A stretch of 64,000 bases of DNA. Source: Acanthopleura granulata. Taxonomy: Eukaryota; Mollusca; Polyplacophora; Chitonida; Chitonidae. A program made the position numbers and the translations under genes. The stretch lies in the NCBI GenBank assembly GCA_016165875.1, contig JABBOT010000005.1:28539943-28603942 (forward strand), in the 5' to 3' direction. The notes below the pieces were generated by a model. The model was given only the letters and a program-made list of their open reading frames with translations, was not told the origin of the DNA and did no database searches. Positions 48,601-59,819 of this stretch are shown here, piece after piece; positions within the stretch are counted from its first letter, which is position 1, and each line of letters starts with the position of its first letter.

Positions 48601-51600
48601 CCAAACATATGCATTTAACCTGAATTATGATATGAACATATTAGAATGTAAATATGATCCAAATTTAGGTAGAACACATTTGTTAGCTGAAGAGGATAAA
48701 TTCTAGTACAAAAATATTTACTAAACATGTGTTACATCCTCATTCATAACATTACTGCACAAAGATTATGTATTCAAAGAAGGTGGTCCCAAATACCCAT
48801 CATACAAAAATTATTTTCAAGTGTCTTTTTCTCCTTAATGTAAAAGACAGTTCCTGACTGGGGCACTGTTCATTAAAGGGATTACTAAAAGCTCTCTTGA
48901 GTGCAAAAAGCTGTTTGAATTTGTATGAAGTTGTTGCTGAGTTATCTTAGTGTAAATTGTGGGCTATGTTGCTGCTGACTGGGGATCTGGAGGCACCCAT
49001 GCTTTTAAGCTTATAAGACACTGACCAATCAGAGAGCCAGGAGATGTCAGCCGTCTATAAAACTGTGATGTGAATGTTCTGAGTTGACTGGCAATATATT
49101 ATGTAATAACATTGGTACAGAACGCTGTTTAATGTTATATATTTTAATTATATCAAGTACATGTGAAGAACACTGTAGAGTATTTCCAGACCATTGTGTT
49201 GTGCGGGAGTAAGTTTCTTGATCATTTCATGTCATAATGTTACATATATACTTAATTATTAACCATAACCCTAGCAGCTTACTACAGGCTCGGCTGACGA
49301 GTGCTCTGCGTTTGGAACAATTACATCACAGCTCATGCAGAATGGCTGCGTTTCATTGTTAGCCGATGGAGTACAGTCAAATGTCAATTTATACTGTCGT
49401 AGTAGCTGTTAGAAAAAATACTTCACCACAACAAAACATCCAACCTTTTTGGAAAATTTAACTTTGAACATGCGCTGTCTTTCACTTTAAAGAAAAATCG
49501 AAAAAAGTATTGAAAACCACATTTACAACTACCTTTTTTGCACTCTTTCATCTGAACTTTCTCATTTTTATGTTTTCTCCACCTTTCAAGCCATTTTAAC
49601 TCTATTAAATGGTTTTGTGACTGAAAAGTTTATTTGCATCCATGCCTGTGAGAACTTGTCTGATATGTTTTATTTTCTAGCTTTTTAAGTCATACCTGAC
49701 TTTAAAATACATAGCCTACCATTGACAGTACATGTAGCTGGATTTGCACTGATCATAATGGGAATAGACCAAGTACTCGGGTCAGCCTGGTATACGTATA
49801 ATATCTGTAGTACAAGTGGGTAGAACATTGTGTCAGGTGTCTTTTAGTACAAGGTATGATTGAAGTACTGTATTTCATCTAAAATCTGGCCTGTGAAAAT
49901 ACTACTGAATCAATCAGGTAAGCAAAATGTGTCACTTGAAAAAAATCCAAATTTTAGGTAAATTACAATATGTCATATTTTTTTGAGAATGTGACATTCA
50001 AAATTTTGACCTCTTGTTGTTTGTAATAATTTTTCATGATTCAAGAATTTTTCAAGAACTGATTCAGTTGCCAGGGCCTGGTTTGATGGTAAGATGGGAT
50101 AGTATCTTGGGATAGCATTCTTGATGATGTCTTCATTGATTGACTCTTTCTGGATAATGTCGTGGTATCCTAAATGTACAATTTAGTTTAAATAATTATC
50201 ATGAGCTTGTGGAGCAACAATGTTGGATTGTAGTTTTCTCATCTTTCAGAAATGTATCATTGTCTTTGGGAGTGAATAAGCTACCCTCAAAACAACAGCA
50301 ATCAGTACAAATGACTGGTTTAACTCCAGGTCAAATGGTAGGTGCAGCGATTAGTGGTCACTTTGTTTTTAGCTGATATATGTAAAGTACATTAATTATT
50401 AATTACTGTAAATTATTCATACAAAATTTCCTCACTTAACTGCCTGTGGATTTGGAATTTTGCAATGGAATCAAAGTTAAGGTTCATGTAAATGTTACGA
50501 ATGGTATCATAAAAAATGCTCCTGATATCAAGTTCTTGTTTTGCATGCAAGTATAATTGCTCAATAATCAGAAGGAGAACTGGGCGCTGTTCCACTGTTG
50601 ATTATCTGTGTGCGTGCTGATCACAGTAAATTACAAAATTCATGACTTAATTAGCCTCCTGTATATTGAAATCATTGTTAAGAGAAATGCTAGGTCAAAG
50701 ATGAGAAAATGGACGCGTGAAAGTTCGAGTACCATACTTTATAAACTGAGCAGAAGTTTTGCCTTCTGTGTGTTTTACGGTCCAGCTCTATTTGGCAGGT
50801 CTTCCCTTGATATCATTTGGACTTCTTAGCTCTTTTTGAGAATTTATTCATGACAAGAACTTAACCTCTGTTGATAACAGTAAAACATCATTTGTCCTAG
50901 AATTGAATTTAATGAATTTTCGTCTGGCATGTTATCAGTTGTATTATGAAATGCATTATTCCATGAAATGAGAGAATTGGTATGTGAATTTTGAATCTTT
51001 ATTTGGGTGCTTGTATGTTTGAATTAGGCTTGTCATCTGTGGAGTATGAGAGCAATTGGTAACCCACAGAATGCCTACAATAGACAGGTACTCAGTGACC
51101 AGTATGGCATACACCTCCCGTTGCTTCAACAGAAAACCCAATCAAAGGTGAGATATTTGAAGAGTCCAGATGTTCTGTTTTTGAAGAATTGATATATTTA
51201 ATGGCTTTTAAAACCTGCATGAGTAATGTATTTCCATTGAAAGACTATTATTCAAAGTATAAAGAATTTTTTAGATTTCATTCAAACTCCATAAAAGTGA
51301 CTTGTTCTTGACTCACCTTTAGCTCATCATCATCATTATTGAGAGCAGTGGGACATCTAACCTTACAGGTAATTTGCATGTAATCATGTTGGGCTAGGCA
51401 GTATACAGTATGTGGCAGAAAAAAGTTGTGGACATTAATGATGAAAGCCCAAGTGACTAACCAATAGTGTATGCTTTCCTTGAAATCAGACAAGGCTTAG
51501 AAGGATGTTATTTGTTCCACCATTTGCATGTAATTAGTGAGTATGTACATGAACATGTTCAACAGGCCTTACTGCCACATGCAAGGATGGCTACAGGCAT

Positions 51601-52119
51601 TCCTTGATTCCAATGTACAGTCTCTCCAAAAGGGTTCTGCCTGCTGGCATGGCCATAAATTTTCTACGATTCAGGTCAAATTGCTTGCTTTTCTGGGTCA
51701 TAATTGCGCTTGTGATTTGTCCCAACGCAAGTGTATGTATTTAGCATTTGCTGGTTCTGATATGTTACTAAAAGAGTTCTGGAGGGACAGATTAATATTG
51801 TGATAGAGAAATGTAGTTGAAGAAAAGATGTGTTGTCACTCGCATTCTCATAGATTTTGGTGGTGCTGATGATGAAAACTGAAAGGCCATTTGCCTTTCT
51901 TTTCCACTTATATGGCAAAACCCAGAATTAGTACCAGTCTTATGAAGTTTCCCTTAGCTTTACTGATTTGTTGGTTTATTCCAGCAAAGCTGTTGCATTT
52001 CACCTGTGTTTTTACCCTTTATGTAATCTGTCCTTTGTCAGCCCGTCCAGAAAGTAGTGCTTGGCTCCACAGTGGATGCACTCACAGTACTTCCCAAGGC
52101 TAACAGAGTGGATAACCAG
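45682..52119 (+). CDS. iqch: iqch, IQ motif containing H, 5' part (six exons)
   Basis: Coding exons 45682-45732, 46362-46475, 47189-47367, 50250-50337, 51028-51147, 52042-52119, all with AG/GT borders and matching phases (630 bases, 210 codons). The N-terminus MTDCESRPQQVGEILVQ continues into VQEDLHHLKEKLLAQ, LAQLQDAISKTEDGIR and IVLNQINRQVMTL. This agrees in order and spacing with vertebrate IQCH, as does the head-to-head position with aagab. Later exons carry QMTGLTPGQMACHLWSMRAI and PVQKVVLGSTVDALTVLPKA. Vertebrate IQCH is a calmodulin-binding protein of the testis needed for sperm formation. The IQ motif itself lies further 3' and is not in this window. The gene is open at exon 6, and a Polinton lies in the following intron, so the remaining exons should be beyond 64000. 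Confidence 0.85.
47368..48456. other. iqch intron, nothing recognised
   Basis: AT-rich sequence with a poly-T run near 47970. No supported gene. Confidence 0.5.
48457..48835. mobile_element. Foldback/TIR element of about 380 bp
   Basis: The left end reads GGAGAAAAGAGTATTTGAAA then TTTTGTATGGTGGGTATTTG GGACCA. The complement of the right end reads GGAGAAAAAGACACTTGAAA then TTTTGTATGATGGGTATTTG GGACCA. Similarity of the arms fades over about 110 bp, leaving a 150 bp AT-rich centre. It is a non-autonomous DNA transposon (MITE or foldback type) in iqch intron 3. No coding capacity. Confidence 0.85.
48836..50249. other. iqch intron, nothing recognised
   Basis: AT-rich sequence with no gene or clear repeat. 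Confidence 0.5.
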
Positions 52120-53800
52120 GTACTTTTCTTATACCCTCTACATCTTCCTCTTCGATCTTTTCTGCCGAGGAGAGGGCTATACTCCTGGGCATATCATACA
52201 TGTATGTTTCAGGCAGTCATATGTAGCAACTTGCCCTCTTGCCTTTTGGCAATAAAGAATAATAAATATAAATTTTGTTACCGTACCCTCTCCATAAAAT
52301 GGGACACCCTATAATAGAGGACACCTTGAAGTGAGCCGGGAAGATCTCGCAGGTCTCCGGCAACCACTCACAGCAGGTAACATAGGCCTACCAGCAAGGC
52401 TAGGCTTGCCTAAAGCCTGGTTTTTCCTCCGGGGAGGTTATAGTATATAAACAACATACCAAAAATAAATAACCAAATGAAAACTGAACACCATGTAAAC
52501 ATAGTGTTGACATTGTGTCGACAGGATTTTGGGCTTGATAATATCTTCAAATGGTTTTCTGTTTTATGGTAAGCACTTGGGTTTTTGCCTTCAACCTCGT
52601 TAACTTTATCGATAGACCTCAAATTACACTTTCATTGCAGTAAACTAGGTGCATTCGTCAGGTTTATGAATTTAAATCATATTATAACAGACCAATGGCA
52701 GGCTAATTCAGCTGAATGCCGAGATCGGGAGCTGTAGTTGTTGTTGTTATGCACTGTTGTAATTTTCTTAGTAGTAATATTCTTCCGACTTTTTGCTGCC
52801 TGCAGTTCACATCAGAGTAACAAGTCAAAAAGAAACACTCATCACTGAGACGCATATGTACATGAAGTAAAGATCCCAAGTGTTGAGTGGTAATCCATTG
52901 TTATTTAATAATTTATCTCTTACTATCAGGATAAAATGTTGCCATCCATGCCTGTGTCTGGAGTGTTATAGTAACTGTTATAACTGATACACAAAAATTC
53001 AAACTCACAACTGTCATGTTACAAAAAATACTTCATAACTTCATATAGTTCATGTAATAGCAGCAACGTTGCATATTTGCACAGGTATATCCAAGCATGA
53101 ATTCTATAAACCCTGCAAAATCCAGTTTTAGAATACAGTCGAGTCTATATATTTGTAATACAGTAATTCCCCTAGATTGAAGTGCCAGTCTTATTCTTAT
53201 TCAAATTACCCGTCAAGAAGCGATTACTTGTAGTTCCAGAGTTACAGACATCTTCATCGAAATCCTGCAAGCCTTAATTTTTCTTACTGGGGTGTTGCTG
53301 AAAATTGGGCCCCGCATTTGAAGAGTATTGTAACATTCATCATCAGAAATGGCTAATGTGAGACGACCAGCTCAGTCCATTCCAATGGACACTTGTTCAT
53401 TTCTGAGACTGAGTGATCTGTATAGCAAGAAACTGGATACAATTTTGCCATATTTGCTTACAATTCAAGTTTTAAAATTACAAATACATTTACCAGTGAT
53501 ATCAGAAGCTATTACTTCACAAACTTTTGAATTCTTCTAAAGCCTTTAGTTTACGGAATTGCAGGTTTTGTCTTACATTGCAGTTTATAGGCATATCAGT
53601 CTGTGCAGGGCTTACAGTGGCACAAAAAGTGAAACTTTTCACAACATGACAGGGAGTCTCTCTCGTCTCTCAGCCAGATAGAGAGGCTCAGTGAGGTGTG
53701 ACGAAAGTATGGACTGTCAGTTACTGACAAGTGGTAATCTCCTATACTCCCCACTGAGAGTTTATGACTTCAGCCAAGTTAATAGCCCTTGCAAGGCATC
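52120..53800. other. iqch intron 6 before the right Polinton
   Basis: No further iqch exon could be joined. An ATG-started open frame of 63 codons at 53349-53540 has no recognised domain or donor site. TATAATAGAGGACACC-type repeat-like sequence occurs near 52310. Confidence 0.45.
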
Positions 53801-54328
53801 ATGGTGTACAGTTGCCCCAAAAGCATCCCATATTATGGAGAAAGTATGGTAATTCTATATTATATTCTGTTGGATAGTCATTCATATTGCTATCCATGGA
53901 AACAAAGTCTGAGAAAAGCTGCCCATAATAAACCTGTATCTCGGGTTAAAATCCAGTATAAATCTAATATTCTTAAATATATTTGTCGTCTGTGGCAAGG
54001 TGAATGTGACCTGCAGGTCCTTACTAAACTGAATGCTATTCTCACTGTCATTAGCAGTTCCTTTACTCATGGAATATCTTGTAGGGATCAAGTAGTTCTA
54101 ACAAGGTGCTGTAGTTGGGCATTTTCGATTAACACACAATTTTACCCAGAATGGGGGATTAGTGCTCCTGAGGGTGTTGGATGTCATGCTCAGTACGACA
54201 TCAAACTTACATGTATCCTGGTTGGCTCTGTGGAATCAAATTCGGCAAAGATTCTATTTGATTCGTGTGACAGCTTCACATCTCCAGTTTTTTATTTGAA
54301 GGCCATCAGCCCATATCATAACATTTAG
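53801..54328 (+). other. Unexplained 175-codon open frame in iqch intron
   Basis: A continuous frame runs from ATG 53801 to TAG 54326-54328 in DNA where stop codons are otherwise frequent. It includes SLRKAAHNKPVSRVKIQYKS, CRLWQGECDLQVLTKLNAIL and WAFSINTQFYPEWG. I recognise no domain. It ends 138 bp before the right Polinton. It may be a fragment of a retrotransposed or transposon gene, or a chance frame; a spliced iqch exon is less likely because no acceptor/donor pair frames it. Confidence 0.3.
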
Positions 54329-54707
54329 TTTACAATATTACATATATCTATATTTAAAATGTATCGATCATATATGTATAAAAGCAATAGTAGTTTTAGA
54401 TTTCTAAGGAACATTTGTTTTTTTTCAGCTCATTTTTTAAGTATTTGTCTCTTTTTTTAGCATTGAGTAGTAGTAAAGATAATGGGGGTTCTGGCTCACC
54501 TGGCACTGGGAGCCGCCCCCGAGGGCTCCCTGCGAGTGTTCAGGTTCCGGGCACATTAAGCCATATAGTGTCAGGCTACATAGATAATTGGTGATTGTTT
54601 ATGTAGACAGACATGCGTTCACATTCAGAGGTAATTGGCATAGGCCTACCGACCCTCTGTTAGAGACCGAACAGAAACATAACATAGCTCGACGCTGAAA
54701 AGAGAAG

Positions 54708-55011
54708 ATGCCATCAACGGAGACAGTCCACCAGAAGTCACCCGGCGGCCTGACAATCTCTATACCTGGTGGCTAGAGGTGACGCCAACCTTTTGGAGAC
54801 GATCTTCGAGAATGAGATGACACTTGAAGAGTACGGTGACACTATACCCAGCACCATGCACGAGTGCATTCAGAGAATCATATCCCTGCTTCGTCTGAGG
54901 ATCCACGATCACGATATGATTGCACACGAGATCATCGCAGATCCGGCTTCTGCACGAAACCCCATCCGGATGGATAACACGCTTGCAGTTGCCGCCAACC
55001 ATGACGTCTAG
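54708..55011 (+). pseudogene. First ORF of right Polinton, frameshifted
   Basis: It opens at ATG 54708 (MPSTETVHQKSPGGL), meets a stop at about 54774, and continues in another frame with LLETIFENEMTLEEYGDTIP and IISLLRLRIHDHDMIAHEI. The acidic helical character and position before the Cys-rich ORF suggest a small regulatory or replication protein. The left copy begins a different short peptide at the equivalent site. Family not recognised. Confidence 0.4.
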
Positions 55012-55081
55012 TAGCCAGACCAATCTCACACAAACTGATGCTCCAATCAGAGGAAAGTGCGGGTATGGTATACCAGTGACC

Positions 55082-55390
55082 ATGAAAGGACAGCATAATT
55101 GTGAAAGGTTCCCCGTCGGCTCCCAAGAGCACTGCGTAAGAAGCTGCCTTGGTGATTTCTACAGGATCCACCTTGCGCACATGTGCAGGAACTACCCCAC
55201 CCCGACACCCTGTCGAAGGTGTAACATCGCGACACAGTCAAAGGCTCACCTATGTAGGCCTTGTGGGGCCGACCGGGCTCAAAAATATCTTGTTAGAGCC
55301 GAAGCATGGGCAAGGCATATCCACCCTGTTGTTACGAACGAGCGACAAAGTCGGTCAGCTTGGGCAAAGAGAAGGTGCCCTCATTTGTAG
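55082..55390 (+). CDS. Cys-rich zinc-ribbon-like Polinton ORF upstream of polymerase
   Basis: The intact frame of 102 residues runs from ATG 55082 to TAG 55390. It contains CERFPVGSQEHCVRSCLG, TPCRRCNIATQSKAHLCRP and CGADRAQKYLVRAEAWARH. Two CxxC pairs (CRRC and CRPC) plus additional Cys/His make zinc binding likely. The left element has a counterpart at 8485-8186 in the same position, so this is a conserved gene 5' of the polymerase. Role unknown; a DNA-binding cofactor of replication is a reasonable inference. It is one of the few frames without a break in this copy, though functional status cannot be judged. Confidence 0.6.
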   Translation: MKGQHNCERFPVGSQEHCVRSCLGDFYRIHLAHMCRNYPTPTPCRRCNIATQSKAHLCRPCGADRAQKYLVRAEAWARHIHPVVTNERQSRSAWAKRRCPHL

Positions 55391-55485
55391 GGCTGCAAGC
55401 CCTCAATCCCCTTTTCTACTCATCACCGTAAACCGAATTTCCATTACAGGAGCGTGTGCCGACCGTGTATCCGTCCATAACCCCC

Positions 55486-58400
55486 ATGGGGACTATGGAT
55501 GAATACATCGACCAGCTACTGGCAGAAATGCCAGGAAATCCAGTTCTCCATGTCGTAGTCCAAAACATCCTGGAGGAGCCCATTCCTGACGCAGTCAAGG
55601 ATAACCTGCTAAAGCCCTTACAGCCTGGGAAATATCGATCTCTCCTTCCACCACACAAGGAGATGGATAGGAGGAGGAAGGCTATTGAGGAAGAATTTGG
55701 CCCAATACTTCGCTCCAAAGCACAATCCAGGACTACCAGAAGAGGTCCTAGAGCTGTTTGAGGGTGCCAAGGCAGATGAACTTACGTTCCAGGAAAACCC
55801 CGGGGCAGTCAGAAGGTACTTCTATAGCTGGCAGACGGCTGTGCCCAAAGGCCATTCCCACAGTGCAGGCCTTAGAGCTTTTCTCGAAGGGTGCACCGCC
55901 ATATCGAAGAAAAGAAAAGAAGAACTCCGAGCCCTCAGAGGTGTAAAGTTTCAATTTGCCCTCAAGGTCCAGCTCCGAAAGAACAGGTCTGATGGTGGTG
56001 AGGAGTACACCGATCCTGTGAAATATGCAGGAGGCTGTTCTGCAGGCTGATGAGATCAGCGAGGCACTTCACAAGGCTTTACCTCACATCCTGGAGACTC
56101 TTGAAAAGTGGACGCAGAGAGGGTCAGGATGGATCATTGATCGAGTGGAAGATCTGTGGCTGGACATCGCTCGATACCAGCTGCTGAAAGATGGACCTTA
56201 CATCTTCCTTTCAGCAGCTGTGAGGAAGAAGAAGGCAGATGTGAATGTGAAGAACAAGGATGACCACTGCCTCGGTTAGGCTGTTCGGTCTGCCTTGTTC
56301 CTGGCTGAAGACAATGTGGACAGACCCACAAAATACCCAACTGAGGATGGTTTAAACTTTGAAGGGATTGACTCCCCAACTCCCATCTCCCAAATCCCGA
56401 ATGTTGAGAAACAAAACAACCTAGCCATCAACGTATTCAGTTGGGACAAAGGGGTTATCCTCCACAGCCTAAGTAAACAACTAGCAGGCACACCCCTCAT
56501 CAATCTACTGTTGAATCAGAAGGCTGGGAAATTCCACTAAAACATAACACGGGATGCAACCGCCTACTCTATGACCAGAACAAGCACTGGGTGCACAAGC
56601 ACCTCTGTGAGCGATTCCACCATGGCTATTGCCGAGAAGACCTCCTGCAAGTCCACAAACCAGAATGCCACGGGATCGGCCAGAATGATGTGAAAGTAGA
56701 AATACCGAAAGAGGGTAAAAACAAGCTCACATTGGAGAACCACAACAGGGAAGTCACAACGCCTTATGTCATCTATGCCGACTTCGAGGCTCTTACCACC
56801 AAGGGTGCCGGGCTGGACGCCACAAAAAGCAACACCAGGAAAACACAGGCACATGAGGCTTGCAATTATTCCGACATCGTGGTGTGATGTGATGGGCATA
56901 GAGGGCCGCCAATTGAGTACCGTGGCCCCAATGCATCAGAGCACTTCTTACAAGCTCCCCAAGAAGAGGAGCGCAAGATGAAGATGGTGCTAGCTGACCC
57001 GAAAGCCATAGCAATGACCCGAGAGAACTTACGTGTCTCAACTTGCCATGTTTGTGAAAAGGCACTTGTAGTTGCAGGGCAACGGGATTCTTTCCGTGAC
57101 CATCACCACATTACCGGAAAATATAGAGGTGGGGCACACAATGCCTGCAACGTAAAGCTGCGGCTAAGCCCCAAAACCACCACAATCGCAGTGGTCTTCC
57201 ACAACATGCTGGACTATGACTCTCACCTGCTGATGCAGGCGACCTCGAAGGTCGAGGGTCGTATAATCTGTATCCCCAACAACACCAAGAAATACATCAC
57301 CTTCTCCCTGGAGCAACTCCTCTTCATCCCGGTGGCCAGTTCTTGCTGGCATCTCTCAACAAGCTGGTGGCAACCAACGAATAAAAGGCGTTCCTGATCA
57401 CAGCGCGAGATGAATCAAGCCAGCAGAGACGTGAACTGCTCATGCGCAAGGGTGTTCACCCGTATGAATAGATGGACTCCTGGCAACGCTTTGGTGAGCC
57501 TCAGCTCTTCAGGGAGGAGGCTTTCCACAGCATGTTTTCGGACACACACATCAGCGATGAGGATTATGCCTGTGCGCAAATGGTTTGGAAGGCCTTTGAC
57601 TGCAAAACCCTTGGGGACTGCCACGACCTCTACAACTGCACTGATGTCCTACTGCTGGCAGATTTCTTCGACACGTTCCGGAAGACCTCCCTTCGGCAGT
57701 ATGGCCTAGACCCTGCGCATTATTACACCAGTCCTGGTCTCTCCTGGGATGCTCTCCTCAAGAAAACAGGCATAGTCTGCTGAGAAGGGGATAAGAGGGG
57801 GTATCTCGATGGTCTCAAAGCGTCATTGTGTATTAGGTGCACAACTCTCACCTGCTAGCTCTGATGCGCATTGTGGTTTCGAAAGAGTGGATGTCGGAGT
57901 ACCAGCACGATCTGCTTTGGGGTGGCGCCCACAGAGGTTGAGAAGCTGTTCCCTAACTTCCTCAATAAGGAACGCTATGTGGTGCTCTACCGCAACTTAC
58001 AACTTCACCTGGGTATTCCCCTGAAAAAGATCCATCGTGCTCTCCGCTTCCGACAAAGCCCATGGATGCAGCCATACATCCGAATGAATACCGACGTCTG
58101 GAAAATGGCGACGAGTGATTGTGAGAGGACCTCTACAAGCTCATGAACAATTCTGTCTTCGGAAAGGCCAGGGAAAACCTCCGCAAGCGAGTAGATGTCA
58201 AACTGCCGCGACCAAGCGAAGACAAACTCAGACGTCTTATCGGCTGCCCAGCCTTAGCCAACATCTTTGACGACAACCTGACAGCAATTCTGTTTCACAA
58301 AAGTTGTGAGATCCTCAACTGCCCCATCTGTCTGGGGATGAGCATCCTCGACCTCTGGAAGAACCAGATATACGACTTCTACAACAACCAGATGAAGGCT

Positions 58401-58540
58401 CAGTATGGAGATATCTTTCCGATCCTCTGAACGGACACGAATATTCTACTCCTCGAGCATGTACACTTCTATGACACATCCGACAAACCGGTGGAGCATC
58501 CACTCCATTCTACAGCGAACAAAAAGGTCTGAGGCAAGAT
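55486..58540 (+). pseudogene. Protein-primed family B DNA polymerase of Polinton, right copy
   Basis: Start ATG 55486 (an upstream GTG at 55456 only extends the frame). Segments in order: LEEPIPDAVKDNLLKPLQPG; IISKK-type basic linker; LHKALPHILETLEKWTQR (56060); stop at 56277; NVEKQNNLAINVFSWDKGVI (56400); zinc-finger-like HLCERFHHGYCREDLLQVHK PEC (56600); exonuclease motif I YADFEAL with Glu intact (56775); HNH/endonuclease VII-like Cys-His cluster CHVCEKALVV, DHHHITGKYRGGAHNACN (57045-57155); DYDSHLLMQ; DLYNCTDVLLLADF; GLDPAHYYTSPGLSWDALLK. Then motif A and its surroundings are absent (jump near 57830). PYIRMNTDVWKMATSD and motif B MNNSVFGKARENLRKR follow (58143). Motif C is preceded by a TGA and reads TDTNILLLE, with Asn for the second Asp (58434-58460). 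At least six frame changes. Dead. Confidence 0.9.
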
Positions 58541-58955
58541 GAAGGATGAATTTGCTGGGCGCCCGATCGCCGAGTAAGTTGGCCTTCGTCGTGAGATGTG
58601 TAGCATCCTTAAGAAAAATAGACCTTCCGCATGTATCTCCTGCGGTCAGCGCCATCGCATCTACGGGCAGCATCTGAACAAGGTATCTCTCCCAATATTT
58701 GGCTCCAAGCGGTAGATAGCTGAAAATGGGGTGGACACGCTGGCTTATGGACACAAAGATGCCCTTCCAGGAGGATGAACCCCTAGCGGCATTGTAGAAC
58801 CGCATTGGGCGGGAGCTCAGTGGCGAGGTGCATCCTGTGGAGTTTCTCGCGGACAAACCCTGCTGCTGGACATCTAGCAGATACTACAACACAAGGTCGT
58901 TTCAAGTTTAGTTACCGAGTGTCCGAGTTGATACACATTTAGGGACCACACTGGA
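58541..58955. other. Decayed sequence between polymerase and integrase
   Basis: Probably the polymerase C-terminus (the plus strand still reads fragments similar to a polymerase tail) meeting the integrase 3' end in tail-to-tail order. Minus-strand frame 58856-58446 overlaps it and looks like a shadow. Confidence 0.4.
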
Positions 58956-59740
58956 TCAGTCGGGCGACGTCGACCGCCCTCCAGCTCGATTGGCTGGTAC
59001 AGATAGCGAACACCAACCCAAGGAGGGGGCCTTGCTCATGAAGGCCAACAGGACGGCCTGAACAGTGGAGGAAGGTCTTTGTGGCATCATTTTTGTGTTG
59101 ATGACCTCAGAAGACCTCTTCCCCTTGAGTCGGGTCACTTCTCCGTTCAAAGCCGCCACGGCTGTTGGTAACCGTTTCACCCACTCAGAAGAATACCCTG
59201 AAGGCAGCCGCATCTGTTGGGCATATTGGTGCCTGAATTGTCGCTCGGCCAAGGTCCAATTGAACCCCTCAACGATCCCCTGGTCCCGATGGATGTCCAC
59301 ATGCCCACGGCTGACAGAAACCCTATGCTTCCCGATTAACTGGTTGACTGCACCCATGAACTTACGCCCAGAATCGACCTGCAGCAGTTTTTGCCACCTA
59401 AGAGGCCATGGCTGATAGATACGGCCTAGGGCATCACCAAGGTGTTGGGCTCCTTTTTGTAGTTCGGGGCCCAACAGCTTTGAATCGGCCGGTGACATCG
59501 GCCACAGAGAGGGCATACTTGTAGGTATGCTTGCCGCCATTGCCTTCTGGTAGAAAGAGCAGGTCATCTTGATTTAGTGCAGGAATGTGAAATTTTGTCC
59601 GTGGGATAAGGCGTGAGGATTTTATTAAAGTCTGCTTGTTTTTTTCAACCAATCGCATTCTGTGCCTTCAGAGACCTTTGCAGCAGAAGCTAGTTGTTTG
59701 AGGTTAGCAACGCCTCTCCAGTAGCCCTTGGGGCTATATT
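58956..59740 (-). pseudogene. Polinton retroviral-type integrase (D,D,E), frameshifted
   Basis: This enzyme joins the element's ends to host DNA. Minus strand, in order: N-terminal helix region GYWRGVANLKQLASAAKVSE (about 59710-59650); FHIPALNQDDLLFLPEGN; first catalytic Asp in ALSVADVTGRFKA (59500); after a frameshift, second Asp in LLQVDSGRKFMGAVNQLIG; IHRDQGIVEGFNWTLAER containing the Glu, 35 residues after the second Asp; then AVAALNGEVTRLKGKRSSEV. The D, D and E residues are all still present, but the first lies in a different frame and an extra stop interrupts the 59434-59658 frame. Located between the duplicated ORF pair and the polymerase. The left copy has lost this gene completely. 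Confidence 0.9.
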
Positions 59741-59760
59741 ATATCTTCGATATAGAAATA
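59734..59760. promoter_or_regulatory. AT-rich dyad upstream of integrase
   Basis: CTATATTATATCTTCGATAT AG lies directly 5' of the minus-strand integrase region. The ATATCTTCGATAT core recurs in related form before the ORF at 60071 and before the ORF at 63330. Candidate promoter element of the Polinton. Confidence 0.35.
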
Positions 59761-59819
59761 GACAACTGGTCGGCCATGGTAGTAGGTACCATAAGCAAGG
59801 TTTTCCAGCAGCCTGATAA

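Noticed and set aside
53349..53540. Possible additional iqch exon beginning MANVRRPAQSIPMD
   Set aside because: No donor site closes it in frame and the sequence shows no similarity that I recognise to IQCH.
54760..55083. Minus-strand 107-codon ORF near the right Polinton end
   Set aside because: Opposes plus-strand fragments (LLETIFENEMTLEEYGDTIP) that make more sense for the element's gene order; likely a shadow.
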